From assembly GCF_016587355.1 (NCBI RefSeq), contig NZ_BNJF01000005.1, positions 186,001 to 250,000 on the forward strand: a stretch of DNA of 64,000 bases, read 5' to 3'. This document shows positions 25,872-34,529 of this stretch, piece after piece. The notes under the pieces were generated by a model. The model did not search any database. It saw only the letters and a program-made list of their open reading frames with translations, and was not told the origin of the DNA. Each line of letters opens with the position of its first letter. Position 1 is the stretch's first letter. Position numbers and translations under genes: made by a program. Origin of the DNA: Ktedonospora formicarum. Its GTDB lineage: Bacteria > Chloroflexota > Ktedonobacteria > Ktedonobacterales > Ktedonobacteraceae.

Positions 25872-26556
25872 TCTTGCTTCCTTCAATTATTTCTTATGCG
25901 AGAGCCTGAGTGTGCTTGGAGGCTCGCATAAGACCTTGCAATTTCGCGGTGCTGGTCTATTTATAGGTGTGTGAATTCAGTAGTAAAAATAGTTATAAAT
26001 GTGAATGCATTGCCTCTACTCTACCCAAGTGCCTACCTATCGGTCAAGTTTCATGTCGCTCTATAGGAGTATATGGCTGATCTGCTAATGAAATGCGCGT
26101 CTATCGATATGAGCTCTCTACTTGAAGCTCTTAAAATGTCCTCATTTGAGGGAAAACGACATATTATCAATGACATCGCGATGCAAGGCCTTTGCAAAGG
26201 ACAGGGAAACCTAAAAACACGATAGAGGATCTGGAGTGTGAATATAGTGCTTGTATTGCCCGCACTCTTCCGGCATACCGCTGACGTTAGCGAGGAGAGG
26301 GCATTGGAAAAGGATGCCAAGCCTAGCACATGGAGATTTACCTTTCAGATTCCCTAATATTGCGTACTTGTGAACGAGAAAAAGGCCCGAAGATATGTGT
26401 CCATGACATATGTCTTCGAGCCTTTTAGATAAGCAAGTGAATGGTTGTGTCAATCGTCCTATTTTGCTGTTTGCCTGCCTATTTATGGGTTATGATACGC
26501 ATATATACCCATTTATTGGTATCATTCGTCATAGATGTGTATTTGGAGCAGTGACT
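25872..26556. other. Intergenic before the kinase-WD40 gene
   Basis: No supported protein gene; minus-strand ORFs at 26051-26329 and 26211-26453 have no ribosome site or recognisable sequence. Contains a strong hairpin at 26379-26427. Confidence 0.5.
26379..26427. terminator. Terminator-like hairpin
   Basis: Stem from AAAAGGC to GCCTTTT with an inner CGAAGA / TCTTCG and TATGT / ACATA. The AAAA/TTTT ends allow termination on either strand, although no upstream gene is evident. Confidence 0.55.
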
Positions 26557-28644
26557 GTGGAACAGCAACAACGTATAGGACAGCAACTTGGCAATTACCG
26601 CCTGGGTCGTATGTTGGGGAGAGGTGGCTTCGCTGAGGTGTATCTGGCGGACCATGTGCATTTGAATACTCAGGTCGCGGTCAAAATTCTCTCTACTCGT
26701 TTAACAGAGGATGACGTGCAGGAGTTCAGGCGCGAAGCACAACTGCTGGCGAGTCTGGTGCATCCGCGTATCGTGCGCGTGTTGGATTTCGGTGTGGAAG
26801 ATGGGTCCCCCTATCTGGTTATGGATTATGCCCCCAACGGAACCCTGCGGCGTGCTCATCCCAAGGGTTCGCGCCTGCCTATCGAGAGTGTCGTTACTTT
26901 GACGCGGCAGGTGGCCGAAGCCTTGCAGTACGCGCATGATAAGCGCCTGATCCATCGCGATGTAAAGCCAGAGAACATTCTCCTGGGACGCGATAATGAG
27001 ATTCTGCTCAGTGACTTTGGCATCGCGCTGGCGTTTCAGAGTTCGCATCTTCAAAGCACACAAAACATTGCCGGAACAATTGCCTATATGGCTCCCGAGC
27101 AGATCCAGGCTCATCCGGTTCCTGCCAGCGATCAGTACGCGCTTGGTACGGTCGTATATGAGTGGCTCTGTGGGCAGCGCCCCTTTAATGGAACGTATAC
27201 CGAGGTCGCGATTAAACAGAGCACAGTGTTTCCTCCAGCGCCCAGTTCGCTACGTAGCGACCTTGGACCCGCGTTCGAGCAGGTTGTACTTCGTGCTTTA
27301 CATAAGGACCCTCAACAGCGCTTCCCACGCATTCTCGATTTTGCTCTGGCGCTGGAGCAGGCCGCACAGCAGGCCGATTCGCAACTCTTTATCCCGACCG
27401 AGCGTAGGGTTAATCCTCCTTCATTGCCCGGTAACTATGCCCCGACCCCATCTTCTACGAGCCTCTCCAGTCTCTCGACGCCTGGTCAGTACACGCCCTC
27501 AACAAACCCACCCGCCTATGTCAGCGGTCAAGCGCCATCACCCTATATACCATATGGTATGCCCACGCCCGGCACGTATGTCGCGCCGCCAGCGCCAAAA
27601 CGGCGTGGGAGGCGCTCGTTGCTGATTGGGTGCGCGGTAGGGTTGGTCGCGGTCTGCGCTCCCACTAGCTGGTTCGCGGTAACCCAGGGTCCCAAACTGG
27701 CGCGCAATGTGCTGAACTCAGCAGGTGGCGTCACGGGTCTGGCGCTGCCTCTCCTTTCCTACAAAGGGCATAAAGATTACGCTTATGTCGTCGGATGGTC
27801 GCCGGACGGCAAGTATATCGCGTCCAGTTCAAACGAGGGTACGTTGCTGCTATGGAGTGCCGATAAGGGCGAGACGCGCCTCTCGGTGCGCAGCCTGGTG
27901 CAGCCGCCGGAGTCGGACGATTACGCCTGGTCCTTGGCATGGACCGCACACCCCACACAGCGCCTGGCTGCTGGCTTTGTTGATGGCACTATCCAGATTC
28001 TTGATCCGAATGCTGGCAAGCGCCTTCTGGCTCTGGATCGGCAGGAGGGTGGGGTGATCCCTGTTCTCTCCTGGTCACCAGATGGGCGTTATCTTGCCAT
28101 TGTGGGGAGTGATGATCGAGCGCGTGTCTACTCCTATGAGCCCTGGAAGGTTGTACGCACCTATGGGGAGCATACCGATGATGTAAGTTCTATCGCCTGG
28201 TCACCAGACGGCAAATGGCTAGTTACTGGCTCAAAGGACACGACCGCGCGCATCTGGGAGCCACTCACTGGGCATACGAAAATGGTCTACAAGGGGCACG
28301 CGAGCGAAGTCTCCTCTCTCTCCTGGTCTCCCGATAGTAAGCAAATCGTTTCGGTTGAGCGCAATCAAAGCGCCAAAATCTGGGAAGCCGCGACCGGGAC
28401 CACACGTTATACCTATCAAGCTCCAGGGGGCGCTCCCATCGGTGATGCCTATTGGTCCAATCACGGCAAATATGTCTCTATCTATGGCGGAGATGCGCAA
28501 CTCAGCTTGTATGACACACACAGCGGCAAGATAGAGAAGAACATCCCTACGGGCGTCTCCTTCAACCATTCCTGGTCGCCCGACGATACGCGCATTGTCT
28601 CCGCCAGTGGCGAGAAGACGGTTGACATCTGGGAGGTAAACTAG
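26557..28644 (+). CDS. Ser/Thr protein kinase with transmembrane helix and WD40 repeats
   Basis: 695 aa from a GTG start with GGAG eight bases upstream; an in-frame ATG at 26410 lies inside a hairpin and lacks a site. N-terminal Hanks-type kinase (PknB-like): Gly loop LGRGGFAEVY, Lys43 (VAVK), HRDVKPEN with Asp135, DFG at 153-155 and APE-type MAPEQ, so it looks active. A Pro/Ser-rich linker and one membrane helix (about residue 350, LLIGCAVGLVAVC) lead to a C-terminal beta propeller with about six or seven WD40 blades (WSPDGKYIASSS, WSPDGRYLAIVG, WSPDGKWLVTGS, WSPDSKQIVSV). The propeller would be outside the cell. It is the first gene of a probable three-gene unit with the ubiquitin-like and DUF4132 genes. 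Confidence 0.95.
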   Translation: MEQQQRIGQQLGNYRLGRMLGRGGFAEVYLADHVHLNTQVAVKILSTRLTEDDVQEFRREAQLLASLVHPRIVRVLDFGVEDGSPYLVMDYAPNGTLRRAHPKGSRLPIESVVTLTRQVAEALQYAHDKRLIHRDVKPENILLGRDNEILLSDFGIALAFQSSHLQSTQNIAGTIAYMAPEQIQAHPVPASDQYALGTVVYEWLCGQRPFNGTYTEVAIKQSTVFPPAPSSLRSDLGPAFEQVVLRALHKDPQQRFPRILDFALALEQAAQQADSQLFIPTERRVNPPSLPGNYAPTPSSTSLSSLSTPGQYTPSTNPPAYVSGQAPSPYIPYGMPTPGTYVAPPAPKRRGRRSLLIGCAVGLVAVCAPTSWFAVTQGPKLARNVLNSAGGVTGLALPLLSYKGHKDYAYVVGWSPDGKYIASSSNEGTLLLWSADKGETRLSVRSLVQPPESDDYAWSLAWTAHPTQRLAAGFVDGTIQILDPNAGKRLLALDRQEGGVIPVLSWSPDGRYLAIVGSDDRARVYSYEPWKVVRTYGEHTDDVSSIAWSPDGKWLVTGSKDTTARIWEPLTGHTKMVYKGHASEVSSLSWSPDSKQIVSVERNQSAKIWEAATGTTRYTYQAPGGAPIGDAYWSNHGKYVSIYGGDAQLSLYDTHSGKIEKNIPTGVSFNHSWSPDDTRIVSASGEKTVDIWEVN

Positions 28645-28721
28645 GGTTGCTGTACCGCTTTTGAACTCGCGCAAAAGAATAGGTAGATAAGCAGCGAAGA
28701 AAAATAAAGAGAGGATACGAT

Positions 28722-29111
28722 ATGGCAAGCATAACCATCGTTGACGAATCGACTATGGGCCAGAAGCGTGCCTGGAGTCTTGATATATTAGAAGAGGCAC
28801 TCAGCCTGCGCGAGCTTATTCGCAGGCGTATTTACCAGGAAGTCACAGAGTTTAACGCTCGGCAAGTGCTCGACTTCAATGGTCTGGTCCAGCCAAGCGA
28901 TGCCGAGCGCTCACTCAATGGTTATCGTCTCAAGAAAGCGCAGAAGCTAAACTGGGAGACACAATATAAGCGTGCTTTAGAAGCCTTTAAGGGGCATGGC
29001 ATTATTGTGCTGGTGGATGATAAGCAGGTCGATGACCTTGATGCGATAATCACACTTCACGCGGGTTCCGAAATTACGTTCTTCAAGCTTGTGCCACTGG
29101 TGGGAGGATAA
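28722..29111 (+). CDS. Ubiquitin/MoaD-like beta-grasp protein ending in Gly-Gly
   Basis: 129 aa. AGAGG lies about eight bases before the ATG. The layout is that of a beta-grasp protein: strand pair (ITIVDESTMGQKRAWSLDI), long amphipathic helix (LSLRELIRRRIYQEVTEF), an insertion of about 45 residues rich in charged helix, then GIIVLVDDKQVDDLDAIITL and the final strand ITFFKLVPLVGG. The tail and preceding strand match the MoaD/ThiS pattern (V-x-V-(N/D)-x-x-x-V, then FFxPPVxGG) except that PP is LVPLV. A free C-terminal Gly-Gly is what an E1-type enzyme adenylates or what sulfur carriers need. It is larger than MoaD (about 80 aa). Three bases separate its stop from the DUF4132 gene. Confidence 0.65.
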   Translation: MASITIVDESTMGQKRAWSLDILEEALSLRELIRRRIYQEVTEFNARQVLDFNGLVQPSDAERSLNGYRLKKAQKLNWETQYKRALEAFKGHGIIVLVDDKQVDDLDAIITLHAGSEITFFKLVPLVGG

Positions 29112-29114
29112 AGC

Positions 29115-31571
29115 ATGCCGACAGAAGCACAAACACTCCTCAAGGCGTTTTCGGCTGAGATCGAAGGAGCAAAGAACCCCTGGAACATAAAGGTTTCTGA
29201 CTATGATGCTGGGAAGGCCATTCTCTCAGCGGACCCTCAGACCCAGATTGCGGTCATCAGAGAAGCTCTCCTTCCTACAAAGCCAGCCAAAAACTGGTAT
29301 ATTAGCCATGGTATTGGTACTATGATGAGCCAGCTTTGCAGACGTAAGCTTCCTTATACATTGGAAGACCTGCAAGCTATTTTGAAGGCGCTGATTGGTG
29401 TTGGGAACCATCATGTTTATCCCTTTCAGGCTCTGTTACGAAGCATGTCTTATCCTCTTGCCGATCTCACAATCCTCGCTACCTGTCGCCCTCTACTAGA
29501 GAAATTGCGCAAAACTATGGTGGATTGGTATCAAAATGTTGAAATACGCAAGATCATACGCCTCGTCGATGAAATCCTCGAAGGACAGAGTGGACAAACT
29601 GTGCGAATCAACCGCGATCACTGGGGCGTGCTAGCCCTGACCTCGCTGGAAGAGATGGAGCCAGAAACGCGTGAGTGCTGGCAGAATCTGGCGCGTCACT
29701 GTGCATCAGCCAGTGGGAGTACTCCCAGTGCTAAATGGCTCACGCAGGCACGCGCACTTGTTGCTGAGGTGGGGCAGGAGTCATTTGAACGACAGGCTCG
29801 CGAGTGGATCTCTTTCTTCGCTCGCAAGCATGGAGTGCGCCCCGATGAGCAAAATGCGGAACTATTGCGCGGCCTGATCTGGTCTTGCATGGAGAGCAAG
29901 AGTGCTCCCCTGGCCGCCGTACTTGGGGATGCGGCTATTGAAGGCTATCGTAAGCTTCCCGGCCTGGGACCACGCGCTCCAAAGCTGGGAGGGGCATGTG
30001 TCTACGCTCTCAAGCATATGCCCGGCCTGCAAGGGGCCGCGCAAATTGAGCGTGTCCGCCTCAACGTTAAACAAGCCTCCTTCCTCAAAGGTATTGAGGA
30101 GGCCCTGAAAGAGGCTGCGCGCAAGGCTGGCATGAGTCGTGAAGATCTGGAAGAACTGACCGTCCCTACCTTCGATCTGAACGATGGAAAACGGAGCCTC
30201 CCGGTTGGGGAAACCAGAGTTGAGTTAGAGGTCGTGGGCATGGACGTGCGTACCCAATGGTATGACGCTGCGGGGAAGGCGCGCAAGGCCGCATCAGCCG
30301 AGGTAAAACGCGAGCACAAGCAGGAACTCAAAGACCTCAAGCGCTTGAGTACCGATCTGGAGCGCATGCTTGTCGCGCATCGCGAGCGCATCGAGCGCTT
30401 ACCCCTGACCGAACGCACATGGTCGCTTGCTCACTGGCGGGAACGCTACCTTGAGCATCCATTGGTGAGCCTCATCGCGCGGCGCTTGATCTGGCGCTTC
30501 AAGGATGGCGAGCGCGTCATTGACGGTATCTGGCTCGATGGGCGACTGGTGGATGTACATGATCAGCCCTTGAGTAACTTTTCGGATACCACGATAGTCT
30601 CCTCCTGGCACCCCGTTTTCTGCTCACCAGATGAGGTGCGTTCCTGGCGCGACTGGCTCGACCGCCATCAGATTACCCAGCCCTTCAAGCAGGCGCATCG
30701 CGAGGTCTATCTCCTGACCGACGCCGAGCGTAACACGCATGTCTACTCCAACCGCTTCGCCGCGCATATCTTGCGCCAGCATCAGTTCCATGCTCTGGCT
30801 CAGGGGCGAGGCTGGCGTAACCAGTTGCGCCTCATGGTAGATGATTCGTATAATCCCGCCACGCTCGAACTGCCACACTGGAATCTGCGCGCCGAGTTCT
30901 GGATCGAGGGCGCGGGTGACAATTATGGCGCAGATACGAATGAAACGGGCACCTACCTCTACCTCGCCACCGATCAGGTCCGCTTCTATCGTTATGGCTC
31001 GACTGAGAACTACGCGCATGCTGGAGGTGGCGGTTATGGCAATTATATGGAAACTGTCGATCCTCTTCCGCTGGAAGATATTCCGCCCCTGGTACTCTCG
31101 GAGGTCTTACGTGATGTAGATCTCTTCGTGGGCGTCGCCAGCGTGGGCAATGATCCCACCTGGCAGGATGGTGGACCCCAGGGCGCATTCCGCGACTACT
31201 GGCACTCTTACAGCTTCGGCGAACTCTCGGCTACTGCCCAGACGCGTAAGCAGTTACTAGAGCGCCTGCTACCCCGCCTCGCTATTAGTGAGCGCTGCGA
31301 ACTCGATGGTCGCTTCCTCAAAGTGCGAGGCGAACTGCGTATCTACAAAATTCATCTGGGATCTGGCAACATCCTCATGGAGCCAAACGACCAGTATCTC
31401 TGCATTGTGCCTAGTAGGGGAAGTGGTACTCCGACAGGCGAGCGCGTCTTTCTCCCCTTTGAGGGTGATACGGTCTTCTCCATCATCCTCTCCAAAGCCT
31501 TCTTGCTTGCTAACGACCGCAAGATCACCGACCCCACCATCACGCGCCAGATAGGCGTTGCGGTAGTATAA
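29115..31571 (+). CDS. DUF4132/DUF7737-type protein
   Basis: 818 aa, cytosolic, with GGAGG seven bases upstream. The N-terminal half (1-300) is helical and repeat-like; the middle has coiled-coil character (KREHKQELKDLKRLSTDLER). The C-terminal half carries the DUF4132 (MolR/YehI-like) pattern WLDGRLVDVHDQPL, QPFKQAHREVYLLTDAE, NRFAAHILRQHQFHAL, followed by a DUF7737-like end (VLSEVLRDVDLFVGVASVGN, HLGSGNILMEPNDQYLCIVP). No WGR domain. The biochemical role of the family is not established. Coupling to a Gly-Gly beta-grasp protein suggests it is a conjugation or sulfur-transfer partner or target, but no E1, cysteine protease or JAB motif was recognised here. Confidence 0.82.
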   Translation: MPTEAQTLLKAFSAEIEGAKNPWNIKVSDYDAGKAILSADPQTQIAVIREALLPTKPAKNWYISHGIGTMMSQLCRRKLPYTLEDLQAILKALIGVGNHHVYPFQALLRSMSYPLADLTILATCRPLLEKLRKTMVDWYQNVEIRKIIRLVDEILEGQSGQTVRINRDHWGVLALTSLEEMEPETRECWQNLARHCASASGSTPSAKWLTQARALVAEVGQESFERQAREWISFFARKHGVRPDEQNAELLRGLIWSCMESKSAPLAAVLGDAAIEGYRKLPGLGPRAPKLGGACVYALKHMPGLQGAAQIERVRLNVKQASFLKGIEEALKEAARKAGMSREDLEELTVPTFDLNDGKRSLPVGETRVELEVVGMDVRTQWYDAAGKARKAASAEVKREHKQELKDLKRLSTDLERMLVAHRERIERLPLTERTWSLAHWRERYLEHPLVSLIARRLIWRFKDGERVIDGIWLDGRLVDVHDQPLSNFSDTTIVSSWHPVFCSPDEVRSWRDWLDRHQITQPFKQAHREVYLLTDAERNTHVYSNRFAAHILRQHQFHALAQGRGWRNQLRLMVDDSYNPATLELPHWNLRAEFWIEGAGDNYGADTNETGTYLYLATDQVRFYRYGSTENYAHAGGGGYGNYMETVDPLPLEDIPPLVLSEVLRDVDLFVGVASVGNDPTWQDGGPQGAFRDYWHSYSFGELSATAQTRKQLLERLLPRLAISERCELDGRFLKVRGELRIYKIHLGSGNILMEPNDQYLCIVPSRGSGTPTGERVFLPFEGDTVFSIILSKAFLLANDRKITDPTITRQIGVAVV

Positions 31572-31572
31572 A

Positions 31573-31607
31573 ACAAGGGGGAGCCATTCGCACTGGCTCC
31601 CCCTTTG
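31573..31607. terminator. Bidirectional terminator after the DUF4132 gene
   Basis: Stem AAGGGGGAGCC / GGCTCCCCCTT with a T-rich end, between the convergent DUF4132 and SDR genes. Confidence 0.85.
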
Positions 31608-31620
31608 CCAATTGCCTATT

Positions 31621-32373
31621 CTAAAGCCTCATACCACCTGACACTTCTATTCTCTGCCCGTTTATCCAACCGGTTTCCTCGGCGAGGAGTGCCGCAACAG
31701 CCCCGCCAATATCTTCTGGTTGACCAGCGCGACCAAGTGCGATCTGTGAGGCCACAAATTGGTTGACGTCTTTGTTATCGCGAACAGCACCCCCTCCAAA
31801 GTCTGTTGCAATGGCACCAGGAGCCACAACATTGACCACGATGCCTCGCTGACCAAGCTCAACTGCCATGTAGCGAGTCAGCACCTCTATCGCCCCCTTG
31901 ACTGCACCATAAGCACTATTGCCGGGGAAGGAAAAGCGCGCGAGTCCTGATGAGATATTGATAATTCGTCCACCATTCACCATCAAGGGGAGGAGTGTTT
32001 GAGAGAGGAAGAAGGTACCCTTGAGATGCACATTGACCAACTGGTCAAATTGCTCTTCGGTCGTCTCGGTGAATGGTACATTAATGCCAAAGCCAGCATT
32101 ATTGATGAGGAAGTCAAAATCCTCCCTCTCCCAAACCTGTCTGAGCGTCTCCTTGATAGCTTCTCTAAAGGCGGCAAAGGACTTCGTATTAGATACATCG
32201 AGATGCAGCGCGACTGCTTTTCGACCCTGCTTCTCAATCGAAGCGACCACTGCTTCTGCTTCTTCTTTTTTGCTGTTGTATGTCAGAATAACATCGTTCC
32301 CCTTGGCGGCGATATTCATCGCCATATCTTTTCCAAGTCCTCGGCTTCCGCCAGTAATAATTGCTATTTTCAT
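31621..32373 (-). CDS. Short-chain dehydrogenase/reductase (SDR)
   Basis: 250 aa, classical FabG-like SDR. NAD(P)-binding TGGSRGLG at 7-14, NNAG at 91-94, catalytic Ser (about 141), Tyr155 and Lys159 (SAYGAVKGA). The Pro-Gly motif (VAPGAIATDF) is present. ATG 32373 is used because AAAGGG precedes it at the right distance, while ATG 32379 touches it. It is 24 bases behind the MerR gene in one operon, so MerR probably controls it. Likely reduces a reactive carbonyl or quinone; the substrate is unknown. Confidence 0.94.
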   Translation of the reverse strand: MKIAIITGGSRGLGKDMAMNIAAKGNDVILTYNSKKEEAEAVVASIEKQGRKAVALHLDVSNTKSFAAFREAIKETLRQVWEREDFDFLINNAGFGINVPFTETTEEQFDQLVNVHLKGTFFLSQTLLPLMVNGGRIINISSGLARFSFPGNSAYGAVKGAIEVLTRYMAVELGQRGIVVNVVAPGAIATDFGGGAVRDNKDVNQFVASQIALGRAGQPEDIGGAVAALLAEETGWINGQRIEVSGGMRL

Positions 32374-32397
32374 GAACATCCCTTTCGAGAATATGTC

Positions 32398-32859
32398 TTA
32401 TTTTTCTTTAATAATCTGTTTTGCCAGCCCGGTGGCGATTTTCCCTATCTCTTGGGCCCTGGCATCGTCGCCACGCTGGACCGCTTTCCAGAATGCGACC
32501 TTGTGTTCCAGATAGCGAAGATGCTCTTGCTTCTGGGCCATCTCCTGCTCTAGTGCTTTTTTCTGTGCCTCGAAGAGCGCAAGTTGTTGATCGGCAGCCG
32601 CTTTTCCATCTTTAAGAAGAGCAAAGTACTTCCGCATATCATCAATTGACATACCTGTTGCTCGTAAGCAAGCTAGAGCCTCAATATTCTGGACATCTTC
32701 AGCGGTATATCTCCGATGGTTACTGCTGCTGTCTCGGTTCACTCTGTCGAGCAAGCCAATCCGTTCATAGTAACGGAGGGTATGTTCGCTCAGACCGCTT
32801 CTTTGAACTACTTCCTGCAGGGTAAAGTAGAGAGGCATGTTTTCTATATCACGTGACAT
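32398..32859 (-). CDS. MerR-family regulator
   Basis: 153 aa. N-terminal helix-turn-helix and wing: YFTLQEVVQRSGLSEHTLRYYERIGLLDRV with RRYTAEDVQNIEAL, then a long coiled coil for dimerisation (EAQKKALEQEMAQKQEHLRY). No Cys cluster for metals or redox, so a small organic ligand is likely. The ATG at 32859 coincides with the predicted transcription start, so the mRNA could be leaderless; ATG 32838 is the alternative and fits the usual family start. It sits first in an operon with the SDR. Confidence 0.9.
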   Translation of the reverse strand: MSRDIENMPLYFTLQEVVQRSGLSEHTLRYYERIGLLDRVNRDSSSNHRRYTAEDVQNIEALACLRATGMSIDDMRKYFALLKDGKAAADQQLALFEAQKKALEQEMAQKQEHLRYLEHKVAFWKAVQRGDDARAQEIGKIATGLAKQIIKEK

Positions 32860-32865
32860 GGAGAT

Positions 32866-32896
32866 AGTATGCAATACCTAGAGTGCTCTAGGTCAA
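32866..32896 (-). promoter_or_regulatory. MerR-type promoter with operator
   Basis: On the minus strand: TTGACC (32896-32891), 19-bp spacer, CATACT (32871-32866). The spacer contains a perfect inverted repeat ACCTAGAG-tg-CTCTAGGT (32876-32893). A stretched 19-bp spacer with a dyad in it is the hallmark of MerR-activated promoters. Confidence 0.85.
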
Positions 32897-32923
32897 GTGT
32901 TTGTTTGGTCAATTTTGAAAAGT

Positions 32924-32979
32924 GGTCAGAACTTCTTTCGCGAGCAAGAAACTTGCTTGTCCACAAAGAAGTTCTGACC
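32924..32979. terminator. Nested hairpin, likely terminator of the Nudix gene
   Basis: 15-bp perfect outer arms (GGTCAGAACTTCTTT at 32924, its complement at 32965) enclosing a smaller AGCAAG-aaa-CTTGCT stem. On the minus strand it is followed by ACTTTTC. Confidence 0.6.
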
Positions 32980-33061
32980 GAAGTTGGGGAAATGCAAAAC
33001 ATTCTAAAACAAAGACAAAAGGATGTACATTTATAAGTGTCGAATGCGGTGTTAGATGCGC

Positions 33062-33646
33062 TTATTCCTCTTCCGTTATTTCTGGTCCAGTAAATGCGGC
33101 TTGCAGGAAGCCGCGATCCTCCTGGCTTAGGGGGAGGGTCGCGAGTTGGTCCGGGTCGTAGAAGGCGGCACCAAGCTCATAACCGTCCTTCTCGCGCGCT
33201 TCGGGATGGTAGTTGCCCGCGTTAGCGCAGTAGACGAGTTGCAGATGATTGGGGAAGGGATAGGGTGGATGGGGGACCGAATGCTGCATATGGCGAATGC
33301 CCAGGAAGCGCAACGGCGGCTGGATGCTCCAGCCACTCTCCTCTAGCACTTCGCGCCTGAGTGTCTCCTCGAAGGTCTCTCCATTTTCACGATGCCCGCC
33401 TGGAAGAAGATGAACTCCATTGGGATCGCGTATGACCAGCACTTCATTTCCGCGCCTGACCACGCAACGCACAGAGATTGTGTATTCAAGGGCGCGCGGT
33501 GGGAGCTTCGGGTTTACATAACTATCAATCCGAATTGGTGTGCTCCATACGACATCCACGCCACTGATATGGCGGCTCTGCTTAAGGTATTCAAGCAGCT
33601 CGGCATAAAACTCATTTGCATCGGTCGTGCTAGCAGGGATGTTCAT
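33062..33646 (-). CDS. Nudix hydrolase
   Basis: 194 aa. The Nudix box is complete: GHRENGETFEETLRREVLEE, then SGW, matching GX5EX7REUXEEXGU. AAGGA lies before the ATG. An N-terminal extension of about 65 residues precedes the usual domain. Hydrolyses a nucleoside diphosphate linked to another moiety (NUDIX class); substrate unknown. Monocistronic, ended by the hairpin at 32924. Confidence 0.92.
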   Translation of the reverse strand: MNIPASTTDANEFYAELLEYLKQSRHISGVDVVWSTPIRIDSYVNPKLPPRALEYTISVRCVVRRGNEVLVIRDPNGVHLLPGGHRENGETFEETLRREVLEESGWSIQPPLRFLGIRHMQHSVPHPPYPFPNHLQLVYCANAGNYHPEAREKDGYELGAAFYDPDQLATLPLSQEDRGFLQAAFTGPEITEEE

Positions 33647-33857
33647 ATGGTCTATCCTTTCATTTCAAAGCACAGGGCTATCTCGCGGCTTTTGCGCATG
33701 GGGGTGTCTCTCTTGAAGATTGTATCAGACTGTGAGTTGTTGATGCTATTCATGCGCGTGCTTCGCATCATATCACAAGTGGCGAATATGTGAATTGGCA
33801 TCCTGGTTATACCGGAATTAGGAGGAATAGCTAAACTATTTCATGAGGAGGCACGAT

Positions 33858-34529
33858 GTGCGCATACTGATCGCCGAAGATGATCCCTTTGTGGGCGAGA
33901 GCATGAAGAAGGGTTTGGAGCGGCAACACTATGTGATTGATTGGGTTGAGAATGGCAGGCGTGCGCTCTCGCTTGGTAGTATCGAGCCCTATGATCTGGT
34001 TATTCTGGATGTGTTACTGCCTGAAATGGATGGCTTTGAGATTTGCCGCTCGCTACGTGAGCGAGGTCAGACCATGCCCATCCTCTTCTTGACTGCCCTG
34101 GATGGGGTCGATTACCGGGTAAATGGGCTGGATATGGGCGCTGACGACTACCTGACCAAGCCTTTTGCTTTTCGCGAATTGGAGGCACGGGTGCGCGCTC
34201 TGTTGCGCAGAGACGGACCAAGCAAGACGACACAACTCACGTTTGGGGACATAACCCTGGATACAGTTGGGCATCAGGTCTGGCGTGGCGGTCGCGAGGT
34301 CAATCTGACCCCAAAAGAATATCTGCTGCTGGAGTTTCTTATGCGCAATCCCCGGCAGGTCTTGAGCCGGACCATGATCGCGGAACACATCTGGGAGAGC
34401 GATGCCGAGAATCTCTCGAACGTGATTGATGTGTACGTGCGCTATGTGAGGCGCAAGCTATGCGAGCAAGGAGAACCTGATGTTATTCACACCATCCGAG
34501 GCTTCGGCTACCAGCTCAAAGAACCCTGA
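33858..34529 (+). CDS. OmpR/PhoB-family response regulator
   Basis: 223 aa from a GTG start. An ATG at 33843 precedes it but overlaps the ribosome site: AGGAGG (33847-33852) is spaced six bases before GTG 33858. Receiver domain with acidic pocket EDD at 7-9, phosphorylated Asp51 (VILDVLLPEMDG), and the later Lys (DYLTKPFAFRELEA). C-terminal winged helix typical of OmpR/PhoB (LTPKEYLLLEFLMRNPRQVL, VDVYVRYVRRKL variant IDVYVRYVRRKL). Pairs with the histidine kinase at 34480, which overlaps its 3' end by 50 bases. Confidence 0.96.
   Translation: MRILIAEDDPFVGESMKKGLERQHYVIDWVENGRRALSLGSIEPYDLVILDVLLPEMDGFEICRSLRERGQTMPILFLTALDGVDYRVNGLDMGADDYLTKPFAFRELEARVRALLRRDGPSKTTQLTFGDITLDTVGHQVWRGGREVNLTPKEYLLLEFLMRNPRQVLSRTMIAEHIWESDAENLSNVIDVYVRYVRRKLCEQGEPDVIHTIRGFGYQLKEP

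Noticed and set aside
26051..26453. Two overlapping minus-strand ORFs before the kinase-WD40 gene
   Set aside because: No ribosome sites; the region holds a hairpin instead.
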